Below, one piece after another: positions 41,882 to 51,886 of a DNA stretch of 64,000 nt (the first letter of the stretch is position 1; each line of letters begins with the position of its first letter). The notes below the pieces were generated by a model. It did not search any database, was not told the DNA's origin, and saw nothing but the letters and a program-made list of their open reading frames with translations. The translations under genes were made by a program, and so were the position numbers. The stretch lies in NCBI RefSeq assembly GCF_002835805.1, contig NZ_PISE01000008.1, forward strand, positions 1-64,000, written 5' to 3'. The DNA comes from Niallia nealsonii. Its GTDB lineage: Bacteria > Bacillota > Bacilli > Bacillales > Cytobacillaceae.

Positions 41882-42505
41882 ATGAAAAGAAATTCAAAAG
41901 ATTCTATAATAGAAGCCGCAATTACACTTTTTAACAGAAATGGATATGATGGCACTTCTATAAGAGATATAGCTGCACATGCCCATGTAAATGTGGCAAA
42001 TATTTCTTATTATTTTAATGGAAAACATGGGCTACTAGAATATTGTTTTACAAGCTATTTTGAAAAGTATTTAGAAGAAATAGAGGATGTTTATCGGGAT
42101 ATTCTTTTAGATCCCACAGAGAAGTTAAAAAAGATAGCGGAATCCATTATACATTTTCACTGTCTGCATCCACATTTAACGAGATTTGTTTTAAGAGAAG
42201 TGTCGATTGATTCTCAAGTTGTGAGAGAAATAATGTCTACTTATTATGTAAAAGAAAGATTTTATTTGACAAAAATTTTAGAAGAAGGCATAGAAAAAAA
42301 ACAATTTAAAAAACAAATGATTTCTTATAGCATTATACAATTGAAAAGCTTATTATCTATGCCTTTTCTTAATGCCTTTTATTTAACAGAAGTGTTGCAT
42401 GTATATGTGCGTGAATCTTATTTTGCAAAAAAATATTCAGAAGAAATCTATAGATGGATCGATGAAGTGATTTGCTTTCATAAAGAATCCTTATCGATTC
42501 CCTAA
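41882..42505 (+). CDS. refZ: RefZ, TetR-family regulator of Z-ring positioning
   Basis: A 207-residue TetR protein. The N-terminal HTH covers about residues 7-50 (GYDGTSIRDIAAHAHVNVANISYYFNGK). The C-terminal part LTRFVLREVSIDSQVVREIMSTYYVKE closely recalls B. subtilis RefZ (YttP). RefZ binds oriC-proximal motifs and corrals FtsZ at sporulation; it does not chiefly act as a transcription factor. ATG at 41882 follows AGAGAGGAGAGAAAAT. The stop region overlaps the convergent hisJ gene by 15 bases. I saw no RefZ-binding motif here. Confidence 0.88.
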   Translation: MKRNSKDSIIEAAITLFNRNGYDGTSIRDIAAHAHVNVANISYYFNGKHGLLEYCFTSYFEKYLEEIEDVYRDILLDPTEKLKKIAESIIHFHCLHPHLTRFVLREVSIDSQVVREIMSTYYVKERFYLTKILEEGIEKKQFKKQMISYSIIQLKSLLSMPFLNAFYLTEVLHVYVRESYFAKKYSEEIYRWIDEVICFHKESLSIP

Positions 42506-43300
42506 TAACATGTCAAAGCCTTGACCTATATCTTTTGCTTGGTGGGCATCTGATCCATAAACTAGCGAAATCTGCTGCTTTTTTGCTTCTAAAGCGACCC
42601 AGCTTGGGGGATAAGACTCTTGGCAAAAGGGTTTATATAAACCAGCTCCGTTATAATCAAGTTCTAATTGCTGCTGTTTTATATCCTTTAATAATTGAAT
42701 AATAGTAGAACGATAATCTTTAGAGACAGGGAATTTTTTTTGGAATTTATGCACTAATGTAATATGCCCTATTCGTTTTGGTTTGAAAGGGCCTAAATCT
42801 GCAAACACTGATTTTTTTATCGTTTCAAAATACCGTTCATAAATGGCTTCCGCACTTCCATATTGGCTAATCATATTGGCAAATAATTCAGGGCTATAAT
42901 CAACACAATCATAATTCATATTATTTTTTAGAAAATGTACACTTAGAATGCTGTCATCGAGTTTTGGCCCCCATTCATTTAAAAAGCTTTTGATTTCCTG
43001 TTCAAAACCTTCAATATAATCCACTTCTAATCCAATGTTTATTTTTATCTTATTTTTGTAATAGTCTTTTGCTTGTTCGACCATATGCACATAATGCGGG
43101 AGGTCTTCTAGTGCTATACTGCTGTCTTTTGTCGGAGTGCTGTCAATAAAACCAGCAGGAAGTGGAGCATGCTCTGTGAATGAAATTTCTGTGAATCCTA
43201 AAAGAATTGCTTGTTCGATATAATCGCTAATGGCATCTTTTGTGCCATGAGGACAAAATGCTGTATGAATATGTCCGTCTTTTTTTGTTGCTGTTTTCAT
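42491..43300 (-). CDS. hisJ: Histidinol-phosphatase (PHP family)
   Basis: A 269-residue PHP-type phosphatase catalysing L-histidinol phosphate to histidinol. Metal ligands start at HIHTAFCPHG (His10, His12, His18), with Glu/His in FTEHAPLP, ILSVHFL and HITLVHKF, and the terminal VYGSDAH. It is a stand-alone biosynthetic gene away from other his genes, as in B. subtilis hisJ. ATG at 43300 follows AAAGGGAGATAAAAA. The 3' end overlaps refZ. Confidence 0.93.
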   Translation of the reverse strand: MKTATKKDGHIHTAFCPHGTKDAISDYIEQAILLGFTEISFTEHAPLPAGFIDSTPTKDSSIALEDLPHYVHMVEQAKDYYKNKIKINIGLEVDYIEGFEQEIKSFLNEWGPKLDDSILSVHFLKNNMNYDCVDYSPELFANMISQYGSAEAIYERYFETIKKSVFADLGPFKPKRIGHITLVHKFQKKFPVSKDYRSTIIQLLKDIKQQQLELDYNGAGLYKPFCQESYPPSWVALEAKKQQISLVYGSDAHQAKDIGQGFDMLLGNR

Positions 43301-43721
43301 TTTTTATCTCCCTTTCATTTGACAAGTAGGCTATGGGTTATATGTGCTGCTGATTTTGGATTCATTTATTTGCTGGATGAACCCAAAATCATTTTATCAA
43401 CAATAGCCACTAATATAGCAGAAAATTAAACTGAAAAATTTAAAAAGGCTGGAAGAATACTATGTTCCTTCCTTCTTTTTTTCATTTTACTAAAAAAAAG
43501 AAGGGAAGTTTTGTTTTTTTATCATACAAAAAAAGATTTTCTTTATCTCCTTCGTTAAATGTCTACACAATACAATAGAAATTCTTTCAAAAAAATATAA
43601 AATAATAGTCAAAAAATGACGTTTACATGGTATCATAAAAACAAATGAAAAGAACTTTTACATACTTTTACTATAGATATAGGCATAAAAAATGGTCGGT
43701 GCTAGAACAGGGGGCTTCAAA
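43301..43721. other. Intergenic region hisJ-ezrA
   Basis: About 420 AT-rich bases between divergent genes. It should contain both promoters. I see only weak candidates (TTTACAT near 43623 and 43657) and an imperfect GGAAGAA/TTCCTTCC hairpin near 43450-43475. There is no supportable gene. In B. subtilis braB lies elsewhere in this neighbourhood; it is absent here. Confidence 0.5.
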
Positions 43722-45434
43722 TTGGATTACATAATTGTGGGAGTAGTCATTATTATATGTCTATTCTTGTCAGGATATCTTATTAAAAGAAAGTACTACG
43801 GTGTAGTGGATGAGCTGGAAAACCGGAAAATGACTATTATGAATCGGCCGGTTTTAGAAGAACTTGCTAAGGTAAAGCAGCTAAATATGATTGGACAAAC
43901 AGAAGAGTTGTTTGAGCGATGGAGATCCGAATGGGATGATATTGTTGCAGTCCAATTGCCTGAAGTGGAAGAAATGCTCCTTGATACAGAAGAATTTATT
44001 GATAAGTATAAATTACATAAAGTAAAAAAAAATCAAAATAAAATTCATTTGAAAATGGAGCAAATAGAAAAAGCCATTGAAAAAATGCTTCAGGAATTGG
44101 AGAATCTTGTTGGAAGTGAAGAAAAAAACAGAACAGAAATAGAAGGTTTAAAAGAGACTTATCGAGAAAGCAAAAAAACATTGCTTGCACATCGATATAC
44201 TTTCGGAGAAACGGAACCTAAATTAGAAGCTATGCTTAAAGAAATATCTTCCTTATTAAATGATTATGAAGAAAATACAAAAAATGGGAACTATTTAGAT
44301 GCAAGAAAAATTGTTCAACAGACAGAAGAAAAACTAGCATATATTCGCTTTTTAGTAGAAACAATTCCTCCTATTTTAATGGAATGCAAAACAAAATTGC
44401 CGGAATCAATCAGTGAGCTAAAAGAAGGATATAAAGATATGCTAGCAAAAGGTTTTATTTTGGAGCATATCCAATTGGATGCAGAAATTGAAGAAATAGA
44501 AAACGAACTGACGTTATGCAGTGAATTATTGCAAAATGGCGAAGTAGAGAAAATTCAGAGCATAATAGCAGAAGTTCAAGAAAAAATCGATTTATTGTAT
44601 GATTTACTAGAAAAAGAAGCAATAGCCAAAAACTACTCTACAAAAAATTTGGATGTGGTGAAAGGTATTTTGGCAGCCATAGGTGGTGCCAATGAGCGTT
44701 TGCAAGAAGAGGTTAGTTTGCTGCAAAGAAGCTATCATATCGATAACGAAGACCTGGAATTGCAATTTAAGCTTGAGACAAAACTAAAACATCTATTTAA
44801 GCAATATGAAGTATTAGAACATAAGTTAATGTACGAGACGGCAGCACATACTGTGTTAACAGAAGAATTGAAGATTTTAAAGGAACAAATGGAAACTGTT
44901 GCCGAGGAGCAGAAAGTTCTATTTGATAAGTTCTACGCATTAAGAAAAGATGAAGTACATGCACGCCAAAAAATGCAGGCCTTAAGCAAAGAGATTGCGA
45001 ACTCTATTAGAGTGGTAGCAAATAGTAATTTGCCTGGCGTAACAAAAGAATATGCAGGCCTGATAGACGAAGCAAAAGAAAATATAGAAAAGCTAAAGTC
45101 TATTTTAAATGAAGCTCCATTGGATATTCCTGCTGTACATGCATTGCTTGGACAGGCAGAAAATACTGTTGCTACATTAGTGAAAGCAACAAATGAATTA
45201 GTGGAAACAGCAATGCTTGCCGAAAAAATTATCCAATATGGAAACAGGTACCGGAGAAACTATCCTAAAGTAGAAAAAAGTTTATCTCAGGCAGAGGCTT
45301 TATTTAGGCACTATAAATATAATGATGCATTAAGTCAAGCTGCATCAGCAATCGAAGAAGTAGAACCAGGCAGCATAAAGCGAATGGAAGCAATAGTGCT
45401 AGGAGAAAAAGAAAAAGAAAACCAATATAATTAA
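43722..45434 (+). CDS. ezrA: Septation ring regulator EzrA
   Basis: A 570-residue membrane-anchored spectrin-like protein that inhibits aberrant Z-ring assembly and links divisome to wall synthesis. One N-terminal transmembrane helix (DYIIVGVVIIICLFLSGYLI, about 2-21) is followed by about 530 residues of coiled coil facing the cytosol. The C-terminal QYGNRYRRN segment corresponds to the conserved QNR patch needed for septal localisation. The open frame begins at 43692, but AGGGGGC lies 7 bases before a TTG at 43722 and gives the family start. It is terminated at 45461-45508. Confidence 0.94.
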   Translation: MDYIIVGVVIIICLFLSGYLIKRKYYGVVDELENRKMTIMNRPVLEELAKVKQLNMIGQTEELFERWRSEWDDIVAVQLPEVEEMLLDTEEFIDKYKLHKVKKNQNKIHLKMEQIEKAIEKMLQELENLVGSEEKNRTEIEGLKETYRESKKTLLAHRYTFGETEPKLEAMLKEISSLLNDYEENTKNGNYLDARKIVQQTEEKLAYIRFLVETIPPILMECKTKLPESISELKEGYKDMLAKGFILEHIQLDAEIEEIENELTLCSELLQNGEVEKIQSIIAEVQEKIDLLYDLLEKEAIAKNYSTKNLDVVKGILAAIGGANERLQEEVSLLQRSYHIDNEDLELQFKLETKLKHLFKQYEVLEHKLMYETAAHTVLTEELKILKEQMETVAEEQKVLFDKFYALRKDEVHARQKMQALSKEIANSIRVVANSNLPGVTKEYAGLIDEAKENIEKLKSILNEAPLDIPAVHALLGQAENTVATLVKATNELVETAMLAEKIIQYGNRYRRNYPKVEKSLSQAEALFRHYKYNDALSQAASAIEEVEPGSIKRMEAIVLGEKEKENQYN

Positions 45435-45460
45435 TAAAGTGGTTAATAGAAAAGGAAAAA

Positions 45461-45510
45461 ACAAAAAAGGTGCGTTGCTATGAAAAGGATAGCTTCTCAC
45501 CTTTTTTTGT
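45461..45510 (+). terminator. Terminator after ezrA
   Basis: The AAAAAAGGTG arm (to 45472) pairs with CACCTTTTTTT (45498-45508), with an inner imperfect stem. Confidence 0.72.
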
Positions 45511-45595
45511 TTATGTAAAGGGTAACAATCTATATTTGCAAAATGCAGGTACTATGATACCATATAAAGTTGCAAGCATAAGGAGGAGAAGGCTT

Positions 45596-46741
45596 TTGAT
45601 ATACTTAGATAACAGTGCTACTACAAAACCATTTCCTGATGTTGTAAAATCATATTCGACGGTAGCAACAGAGTTTTTTGGAAATCCTTCATCTTTACAT
45701 TCTATAGGGGGACAAGCAGAAAAGTTGCTTACACAAGCTCGAACGCAAATTGCCGATTTATTAGGTGTAAAAAATAACGAGATTTATTTTACATCAGGGG
45801 GTACGGAAGGGAATAACTTTGCTTTAAAAGGTGCTGCCAAGGCTTATCAAGGCAGAGGGAAACATATTATTACAACGGAAGTGGAACATGATTCCATTCA
45901 TAAAGTAATGGAACAATTGCAAGAAGATGGATTTACAATCACCTATCTTCCAGTTGATAAAAACGGTCTAGTATCCGTTGAAGCTATAACAAGCAGTATC
46001 CGCAAAGATACTAGTATCGTTTCAATTATGCACGTTAATAATGAAATAGGTTCTATTCAACCAATAGCAGAAATAGGTTCCATGATAAAAAGGCAGAAAC
46101 CATCGGTATTATTTCATGTAGATGGAGTGCAGGGAATAGGGAAATTGCCTATTGAGTTAAAAAAAGCAAACATTGATTTATATACCATTTCAGCACATAA
46201 GTTTCATGGCTTAAAAGGAAATGGTGTTTTATATATAAGAGAAGGACTAATGTTATCCCCATTGCTTGCTGGGGGCGGACAAGAGAGAAATTATCGAAGT
46301 GGAACAGAAAATGTTGCTGGTGCGGTTTCGACCGCTAAGGCTTTGCGTATGCAACTAGACAATCAGCTGTACAAAAAAGACAAGCTCGTAGAACTTAATC
46401 GATATTTAAGAGAGAGTTTAGCCCAAATGGAAGATACGGTAATACATTCTCCTTTAGAAAAAAGTATACCGCATATTATTAATTTTTCTATTTTAGGAGT
46501 TAAAGCAGAAGTTTTTGTTCATGCATTAGAAAAATACAATATTTATCTTTCGACGACTAGTGCTTGCTCATCTAAAAGCAATACAGTAAGCAAAACACTT
46601 ACAAGCATGGGAGTTGCAAAAGATGTGGCAGAAAGTTCTTTTCGCATTAGTCTTCACTATGACAATACATTGGAAGAGATAAAAATAACCATCGACAAAA
46701 TAGCGGACACAATAAAATGGCTAAGAGGTGTGATGAAATAA
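45596..46741 (+). CDS. iscS: Cysteine desulfurase IscS/NifZ
   Basis: A 381-residue PLP enzyme releasing sulfur from cysteine as a persulfide. The PLP lysine is Lys202 in ISAHKFHGLKGNG, the N-terminus MIYLDNSATTKP is typical, and the persulfide cysteine is Cys324 in STTSACSSKS. A TTG at 45596 is set by AAGGAGG nine bases upstream; the longer frame from 45470 overlaps the ezrA terminator. It is directly joined to thiI (stop 46739-46741, next base ATG). In B. subtilis the homologue NifZ delivers sulfur to ThiI for 4-thiouridine. Confidence 0.95.
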   Translation: MIYLDNSATTKPFPDVVKSYSTVATEFFGNPSSLHSIGGQAEKLLTQARTQIADLLGVKNNEIYFTSGGTEGNNFALKGAAKAYQGRGKHIITTEVEHDSIHKVMEQLQEDGFTITYLPVDKNGLVSVEAITSSIRKDTSIVSIMHVNNEIGSIQPIAEIGSMIKRQKPSVLFHVDGVQGIGKLPIELKKANIDLYTISAHKFHGLKGNGVLYIREGLMLSPLLAGGGQERNYRSGTENVAGAVSTAKALRMQLDNQLYKKDKLVELNRYLRESLAQMEDTVIHSPLEKSIPHIINFSILGVKAEVFVHALEKYNIYLSTTSACSSKSNTVSKTLTSMGVAKDVAESSFRISLHYDNTLEEIKITIDKIADTIKWLRGVMK

Positions 46742-47953
46742 ATGAAATATGATCGAATATTAATCCGATATGGTGAATTATCAACAAAAGGCAGAAATCG
46801 AAAAAAATTTGTAGACCAATTGCATAAATCAGTGAAAATGGCACTTCTCCCTTTTCCTCTTGCTAAAATTGAAGTGAAAAGAGAAAGAATGTATGTGCTT
46901 TTAAATGGGGAAAACGAAACAGAGATTGCAGGAGCTTTAAAAGACATTTTTGGAATACAGTCGTTTAGTCCAGCAATTAAGTTGGAAAAAGATATTGATA
47001 CGATGAAAGAAACTGCATTAAAGTTAGTGTCTTCTATCTATCAAGAGGGCAAAACATTTAAAATTACGGCAAAAAGAGTCGATAAAACATTTTCTTTAGA
47101 TACAGGAGAAATCAATTCTTTATTTGGCGGCCATCTTTTGAAGAATATCCCTGGTATAAAAGTAGATGTACGAAACCCTGATATTAATTTATTGATTGAA
47201 ATAAGGGAAGAGGCAGTTTATTTATCTTGTGAAACCATACAGGGGGCGCAGGGGCTTCCTTCAGGCACTAGTGGGAAAGCGATGTTAATGCTGTCTGGTG
47301 GATTAGATAGCCCTGTTGCAGGATATTTATCAATGAAAAGAGGATTAGAACTAGAAGGTGTTCATTTTTTTAGTCCACCATTCACCTCAGAAAGAGCAAA
47401 ACAAAAAGTAATTGACATTTCCAAAAAATTAGCTAATAGGAATGGTCATTTTGTGCTGCATATTGTACCTTTTACGGAAATTCAACAGCTTATTCATAAA
47501 CAAATTCCAGAAAACTATACGATGACGGCAACGAGAAGGCTGATGCTTCGAATTACAGATGAAATCCGCAAAAGACAAGAAGCTTTAGCTATTGTTACAG
47601 GAGAAAGTCTAGGACAAGTTGCAAGCCAAACATTAGAAAGCATGTACGCTATTAATGATGTAACAAACACGCCGATTTTAAGACCCTTAATTGCGGTGGA
47701 TAAAACAGAAATCATTAAAATTGCAAGGGAAATAGATACACATGATATATCTATCAGGCCATATGAAGATTGCTGTACTGTATTTGTACCGGCATCACCA
47801 AAAACAAAACCTAAAAGAGAAAAAGTCCAGTTTTATGAAAGTTTTGTTGATTTTGAGCCAATGATTAAAGAGGCTGTTTCAAAAGTGGAGACAATAATCA
47901 TCAAACAAGGGGAAAAAATGGACGCTGAAAAAACAGAAGAGTCATTATTTTAA
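46742..47953 (+). CDS. thiI: tRNA 4-thiouridine synthase ThiI
   Basis: A 403-residue tRNA sulfurtransferase forming s4U8. There is an N-terminal ferredoxin-like region and THUMP domain (about 1-165), then a PP-loop AANH ATPase: MLSGGLDSPVAGYLSMKRG near 182-200. DCCTVFVPASPKTKP carries cysteines near 345. There is no C-terminal rhodanese domain, as expected for Bacillus, so persulfide comes directly from the desulfurase encoded just upstream. It starts at the base after the iscS stop, so translational coupling is likely. Confidence 0.96.
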   Translation: MKYDRILIRYGELSTKGRNRKKFVDQLHKSVKMALLPFPLAKIEVKRERMYVLLNGENETEIAGALKDIFGIQSFSPAIKLEKDIDTMKETALKLVSSIYQEGKTFKITAKRVDKTFSLDTGEINSLFGGHLLKNIPGIKVDVRNPDINLLIEIREEAVYLSCETIQGAQGLPSGTSGKAMLMLSGGLDSPVAGYLSMKRGLELEGVHFFSPPFTSERAKQKVIDISKKLANRNGHFVLHIVPFTEIQQLIHKQIPENYTMTATRRLMLRITDEIRKRQEALAIVTGESLGQVASQTLESMYAINDVTNTPILRPLIAVDKTEIIKIAREIDTHDISIRPYEDCCTVFVPASPKTKPKREKVQFYESFVDFEPMIKEAVSKVETIIIKQGEKMDAEKTEESLF

Positions 47954-48064
47954 TTGCAGAGATCAAAAAGATAGAAGTTCGAAAGTTATCTGCTAGAAAG
48001 TTTAAAAAATTAGCAGCATGGATATAATGGGTGATTTATTGATAAAAATTACCAATATTTTTGA

Positions 48065-48095
48065 TGAATGAAGACCATGTGTATTACACATTCTA
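48065..48095 (+). promoter_or_regulatory. Sigma-G promoter of the SASP gene
   Basis: TGAATG (48065-48070), an 18-base spacer, then CATTCTA (48089-48095) fits the sigma-G pattern TGAATA-N17-18-CATACTA with one change in each box. It lies 22 bases before the start codon of a forespore-specific gene. Confidence 0.78.
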
Positions 48096-48117
48096 TTATC
48101 ACAAGGAGGTGATACAC

Positions 48118-48321
48118 ATGGCAAACAACAATAGCTCAAATCAATTATTAGTACCTGGTGTTTCTCAAGCATTAGACCAAATGAAATACGAAATTGCAAC
48201 AGAATTTGGAGTAAGTCTTGGTGCAGAAACAACAGCTCGCGCTAACGGTTCAGTTGGTGGAGAAATCACTAAACGTTTAGTTCAAATGGCTGAACAACAA
48301 CTTGGTGGTTATGCAAAATAA
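48118..48321 (+). CDS. sspA: Small acid-soluble spore protein, alpha/beta type
   Basis: A 67-residue DNA-coating protein of the forespore that protects spore DNA. The GPR protease cleavage site EIATEFGV is at about 28-35, and the DNA-binding [22 protein letters not shown] is conserved. ATG at 48118 follows AAGGAGGTGATACAC; the upstream codons from 48061 overlap the sigma-G promoter and are not translated. It is a single gene ended by a 12-bp hairpin. I assign sspA by position after thiI, but alpha/beta SASPs are hard to tell apart. Confidence 0.95.
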   Translation: MANNNSSNQLLVPGVSQALDQMKYEIATEFGVSLGAETTARANGSVGGEITKRLVQMAEQQLGGYAK

Positions 48322-48339
48322 TTCCATATAATGGCTACT

Positions 48340-48368
48340 AGGAGTGAGGCATTTGCCTCACTCCTTAT
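48340..48368 (+). terminator. Terminator after sspA
   Basis: AGGAGTGAGGCA (48340-48351) pairs perfectly with TGCCTCACTCCT (48354-48365). Confidence 0.85.
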
Positions 48369-48473
48369 TAATTTTTATAGGAGAATGGAGTTATTTATTT
48401 TAAAAAAAGACTTCTAAATAGTATAATGACTAAAGTGTATTTTTAAATCCTAATAATTATAGGGGGAAAAGAA

Positions 48474-50045
48474 ATGAGTCGGCAAGACTTGATAGCACCA
48501 CAAACATATAATTTTGTTTCAGAGATAGAGAAGTATGCCCATGATAAAAATCGTTTGGCATTAAAATGGGAAAATGAGGATGGGGAAACAAAAGAAATTA
48601 CATATAGTTCCCTTTCAAAGTTAGCGAATCAAATGGGAAATGTATTAAAAGATGCAGGATTAAAAAAAGGGGACGTTGTTTTAGTTATCGTTCCTCGATT
48701 AATAGAAGCATATCAGGTTTATTTAGCTGCTCTTAAAATAGGATTAACCATTTTGCCAAGTTCGGAAATGCTCCGGGCAAAGGATTTGCAGTATCGGATT
48801 CAACATGGAGATGTAAAAGGGGTCATCAGTTATTATCCGTTTTTGGATGAGTTGAAAAAAGTAGAAGAAATCAATTCGCTAAAACGTTTTGTCATTGGAG
48901 ATGCGGTCGAAGACTGGACTTATTTAGATGAGGAAGCGAAATTTGCTTCAGAAGATTTAGATATTTGTGAAACGGAAAAAACGGACACTGCTTTTATTTC
49001 TTATACATCTGGAACAACAGGGAATCCGAAAGGCGTAGTGCATACCCATGGCTGGGCGTATGCTCACCTTCGAACTGCAGCACCAAACTGGCTCTGTATT
49101 GAAGAAGGAGATTTAGTATGGGCAACTGCAGGTCCTGGATGGCAAAAATGGGTGTGGAGCCCGTTACTATCTGTACTAGGGTCTGGAGCAACTGGTTTTG
49201 TCTATCACGGAAAGTTTAATCCTCGCAAATATTTGCAACTGCTGGAAAAATATGAAGTAAATGTACTTTGCTGTACACCAACAGAGTATCGTTTAATGGC
49301 AAAAGTGGAGGATATTGATACTTTCCAATTAACAAGCTTAAGAAGCGCTGTTTCAGCTGGAGAACCATTAAATAGAGAAGTTATTGATGTATTCAAAAAG
49401 CATTATAATTTGGATGTTCGAGATGGATATGGCCAAACGGAAAATACTTTATTATTAGGTATAACCAAAGGGGTAGATCTGCGTCCTGGGTCTATGGGGA
49501 AACCAACGCCAGGAAACATAGTGGACATTGTCAATGAAAACGGCGAGAGTTGTGCAGTAGGAGAAGTTGGAGATATTGCTGTACATAAAGATACGCCAGC
49601 ACTATTTAAAGAATACTTCAAAGAGCCTGAAAGAACCAAAAATCAATTCAGAGGTAATTATTATATAACAGGTGATAGAGCAAAAAAAGATGAAGATGGA
49701 TATTTCTGGTTTGAAGGACGAAGCGATGATATTATCATTAGCTCTGGCTATACAATTGGACCATTTGAAGTGGAAGATGCTCTTGTGAAACATGCGGCTG
49801 TAAAAGAATGTGCAGTAGTAGCAAGTCCAGACCTAATAAGAGGAAATATTGTAAAAGCTTTTGTTGTTTTACAAAATGGTGTTAAAGGTTCAGATGAATT
49901 AATTAAAGAGCTGCAAACACATGTAAAAGAATTGACGGCGCCTTATAAATATCCACGAAAGATAGAGTTTATTGATGACTTGCCAAAAACAACCTCTGGA
50001 AAAACACGTCGTGTAGAATTAAGGGAAAATGAAAGAAAAAAATAA
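48474..50045 (+). CDS. ytcI: AMP-forming acyl-CoA synthetase YtcI
   Basis: A 523-residue ANL-superfamily ligase: carboxylate plus ATP gives acyl-AMP, then acyl-CoA. The P-loop ISYTSGTTGNPKG is near residues 172-184, DGYGQTENTLL is motif A5, and GRSDDIIISSGYTIGPFEVE is the hinge. The C-terminal catalytic lysine is in TTSGKTRR. Length and sequence fit medium- or short-chain acyl-CoA synthetases; the acid used is unknown. The lysine context (SGKTRR) could be an acetylation site, as in B. subtilis AcsA, but acuABC is not nearby. ATG follows AGGGGGAAAAGAA. Confidence 0.9.
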   Translation: MSRQDLIAPQTYNFVSEIEKYAHDKNRLALKWENEDGETKEITYSSLSKLANQMGNVLKDAGLKKGDVVLVIVPRLIEAYQVYLAALKIGLTILPSSEMLRAKDLQYRIQHGDVKGVISYYPFLDELKKVEEINSLKRFVIGDAVEDWTYLDEEAKFASEDLDICETEKTDTAFISYTSGTTGNPKGVVHTHGWAYAHLRTAAPNWLCIEEGDLVWATAGPGWQKWVWSPLLSVLGSGATGFVYHGKFNPRKYLQLLEKYEVNVLCCTPTEYRLMAKVEDIDTFQLTSLRSAVSAGEPLNREVIDVFKKHYNLDVRDGYGQTENTLLLGITKGVDLRPGSMGKPTPGNIVDIVNENGESCAVGEVGDIAVHKDTPALFKEYFKEPERTKNQFRGNYYITGDRAKKDEDGYFWFEGRSDDIIISSGYTIGPFEVEDALVKHAAVKECAVVASPDLIRGNIVKAFVVLQNGVKGSDELIKELQTHVKELTAPYKYPRKIEFIDDLPKTTSGKTRRVELRENERKK

Positions 50046-50089
50046 ATCAACGTATCTTAATTTGGAAAAAGGTAAGGAATAATAAAGAG

Positions 50090-50134
50090 ATAAGCAGAAT
50101 GTATCGTTAATATATACATATCTGCTTATTTTTT
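50090..50134 (+). terminator. Terminator after ytcI
   Basis: ATAAGCAGA (50090-50098) pairs with TCTGCTTAT (50121-50129), with further pairing inside, then T6. Confidence 0.8.
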
Positions 50135-50209
50135 ATATGTAGAATATGTTAATAAATCCAAATTAGTAGCGTCGGTTTTACATGGTCAATATTCTCGAGG
50201 AGGGATAGA

Positions 50210-51817
50210 ATGGGGACATTAGTTTATGGTGGAAATATATATACATTACAAGAAGAAGGGCAGAAAGTAGAAGCGGTTTTTTTAGAAAATGGAAAAATAG
50301 TTGATTATGGACAAAAAACAATGATAGAAAAGATATATGAAACGAGAATAAAAGAAAATATAGATTTATATGGCAGTACTTTATTGCCAGGTTTTGTTGA
50401 TAGCCATATGCATCTAGTCGGCTATGGAGAAAAACTGATGAGGCTAGATTTGTCACGATGTCAGTCAAAAAAAGAGGCGTTAGAGAAAGTGGCTGCATTT
50501 GCCCATAAAGTTCCTGAGGGAGAATGGATAATTGGTGATGGCTGGAATGAAAATTTATGGGCGGAAAAAATGCCGATTACAAGAAAAGAATTAGACTCTT
50601 ATATTTTAAGTCATCCTATAGTATTAAATAGAATTTGCAAACACGCTATCGCTGTTAATTCAAAGGCGCTTGAGCTAGCGAAAGTAAATGAGTCAACTCC
50701 TGTTCCTTATGGAGGAGTAATCGAGCTTGATGAGAAGGGATTGCTTACTGGAATACTAAAAGATCAAGCGCAAGAGCTTTTGAAAAAGTATCTGCCTAAA
50801 GTAACCGATACATATGTAGAAAACGCTTTAAGAATAGCGATTAAAGATGCCTATCGTTTAGGGTTGACAGGTGCCCATACAGAAGACTTGAACTATTATC
50901 ATGGGTACGAGGGAACACATCGTGCGTTTAAAAAAATAATTGTAGAAGAAGGTCATTTGTTTAGAGCTCATCTTCTCGTTCATCATGAAGTTTTTTTAGA
51001 TTTTGTAAAATCGAAAGAGTCATATTTAAGTGGCGGGGAGTGGATAGAGTTTGGCGGAGTAAAAATATTTGCGGATGGAGCATTTGGGGGAAGAACGGCT
51101 TTTTTAAGCAGGCCTTATAAGGATGATCCAACGACAAGAGGCGTATCCATCTTTACACAGGAACAATTAAATGAGCTTGTAAAAAAAGCTCGCGAACAAG
51201 ATATGCCAGTTGCAGTTCATGCTATCGGCGATGCCGCATTTGAAATGGTTCTTTGTGCTTTAGAAAAACATCCTTTAAAAGGAATTGGAAAAGATCGGCT
51301 AATTCATGCAACGATGCTTCGTGCCGATTTGCTTGAGAGAGTAAAGAGTTTGCCTGTTATTTTAGATATTCAGCCAAGTTTTGTCTCTTCCGATTTTCCT
51401 TGGGTAATCGGCCGGCTTGGAGAAGAAAATATGGATTATTGTTATGCATGGAAAACGCTGCTCGATGAAGGGCTTGTTTGTGCAGGGGGATCAGATGCAC
51501 CAATAGAATCAGCAGACCCTCTTTGTGGAATACAAGCAGCTGTGACAAGGACGAATAAATTTGATGAAAAACAAAAAGGGTATAGGATGGATGAAGCGCT
51601 AAAAGTCTATGAGGCAGTATGTTTGTATACAAAAGGGAGTGCCCTTGCTGTTTGTCATGAAAAAGATAGAGGAATGATAGATATAGGGTTTGCAGCAGAT
51701 TTTACCGTGTTGGATCAAGATATTTTCGAAGTGGATGCAAAAAAAATCGATACATTAAAAGTAGTGAAAACGATTATCGGCGGCCAAATTATGTATGATG
51801 CTACTATGCCTATTTAA
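50210..51817 (+). CDS. ytcJ: YtcJ-type amidohydrolase
   Basis: A 535-residue metal-dependent amidohydrolase (amidohydrolase_3). LPGFVDSHMHLVGYG gives the HxH pair near 65-67. Later metal or substrate residues lie in LVHHEVFLD, HAIGDAAF, IHATMLR and CAGGSDAPIESADP. It is cytosolic, with no signal peptide. The family includes N-substituted formamide deformylase-like enzymes, but the native substrate is unknown. ATG at 50210 follows CGAGGAGGGATAGA. A hairpin at 51887-51920 follows after about 70 bases. Confidence 0.9.
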   Translation: MGTLVYGGNIYTLQEEGQKVEAVFLENGKIVDYGQKTMIEKIYETRIKENIDLYGSTLLPGFVDSHMHLVGYGEKLMRLDLSRCQSKKEALEKVAAFAHKVPEGEWIIGDGWNENLWAEKMPITRKELDSYILSHPIVLNRICKHAIAVNSKALELAKVNESTPVPYGGVIELDEKGLLTGILKDQAQELLKKYLPKVTDTYVENALRIAIKDAYRLGLTGAHTEDLNYYHGYEGTHRAFKKIIVEEGHLFRAHLLVHHEVFLDFVKSKESYLSGGEWIEFGGVKIFADGAFGGRTAFLSRPYKDDPTTRGVSIFTQEQLNELVKKAREQDMPVAVHAIGDAAFEMVLCALEKHPLKGIGKDRLIHATMLRADLLERVKSLPVILDIQPSFVSSDFPWVIGRLGEENMDYCYAWKTLLDEGLVCAGGSDAPIESADPLCGIQAAVTRTNKFDEKQKGYRMDEALKVYEAVCLYTKGSALAVCHEKDRGMIDIGFAADFTVLDQDIFEVDAKKIDTLKVVKTIIGGQIMYDATMPI

Positions 51818-51886
51818 AGGGTATGGGAAATAGAAAATACAGGATAGAACTAGATGGAGGTTTGGCATGAGGATAAAGAAAAAGGG

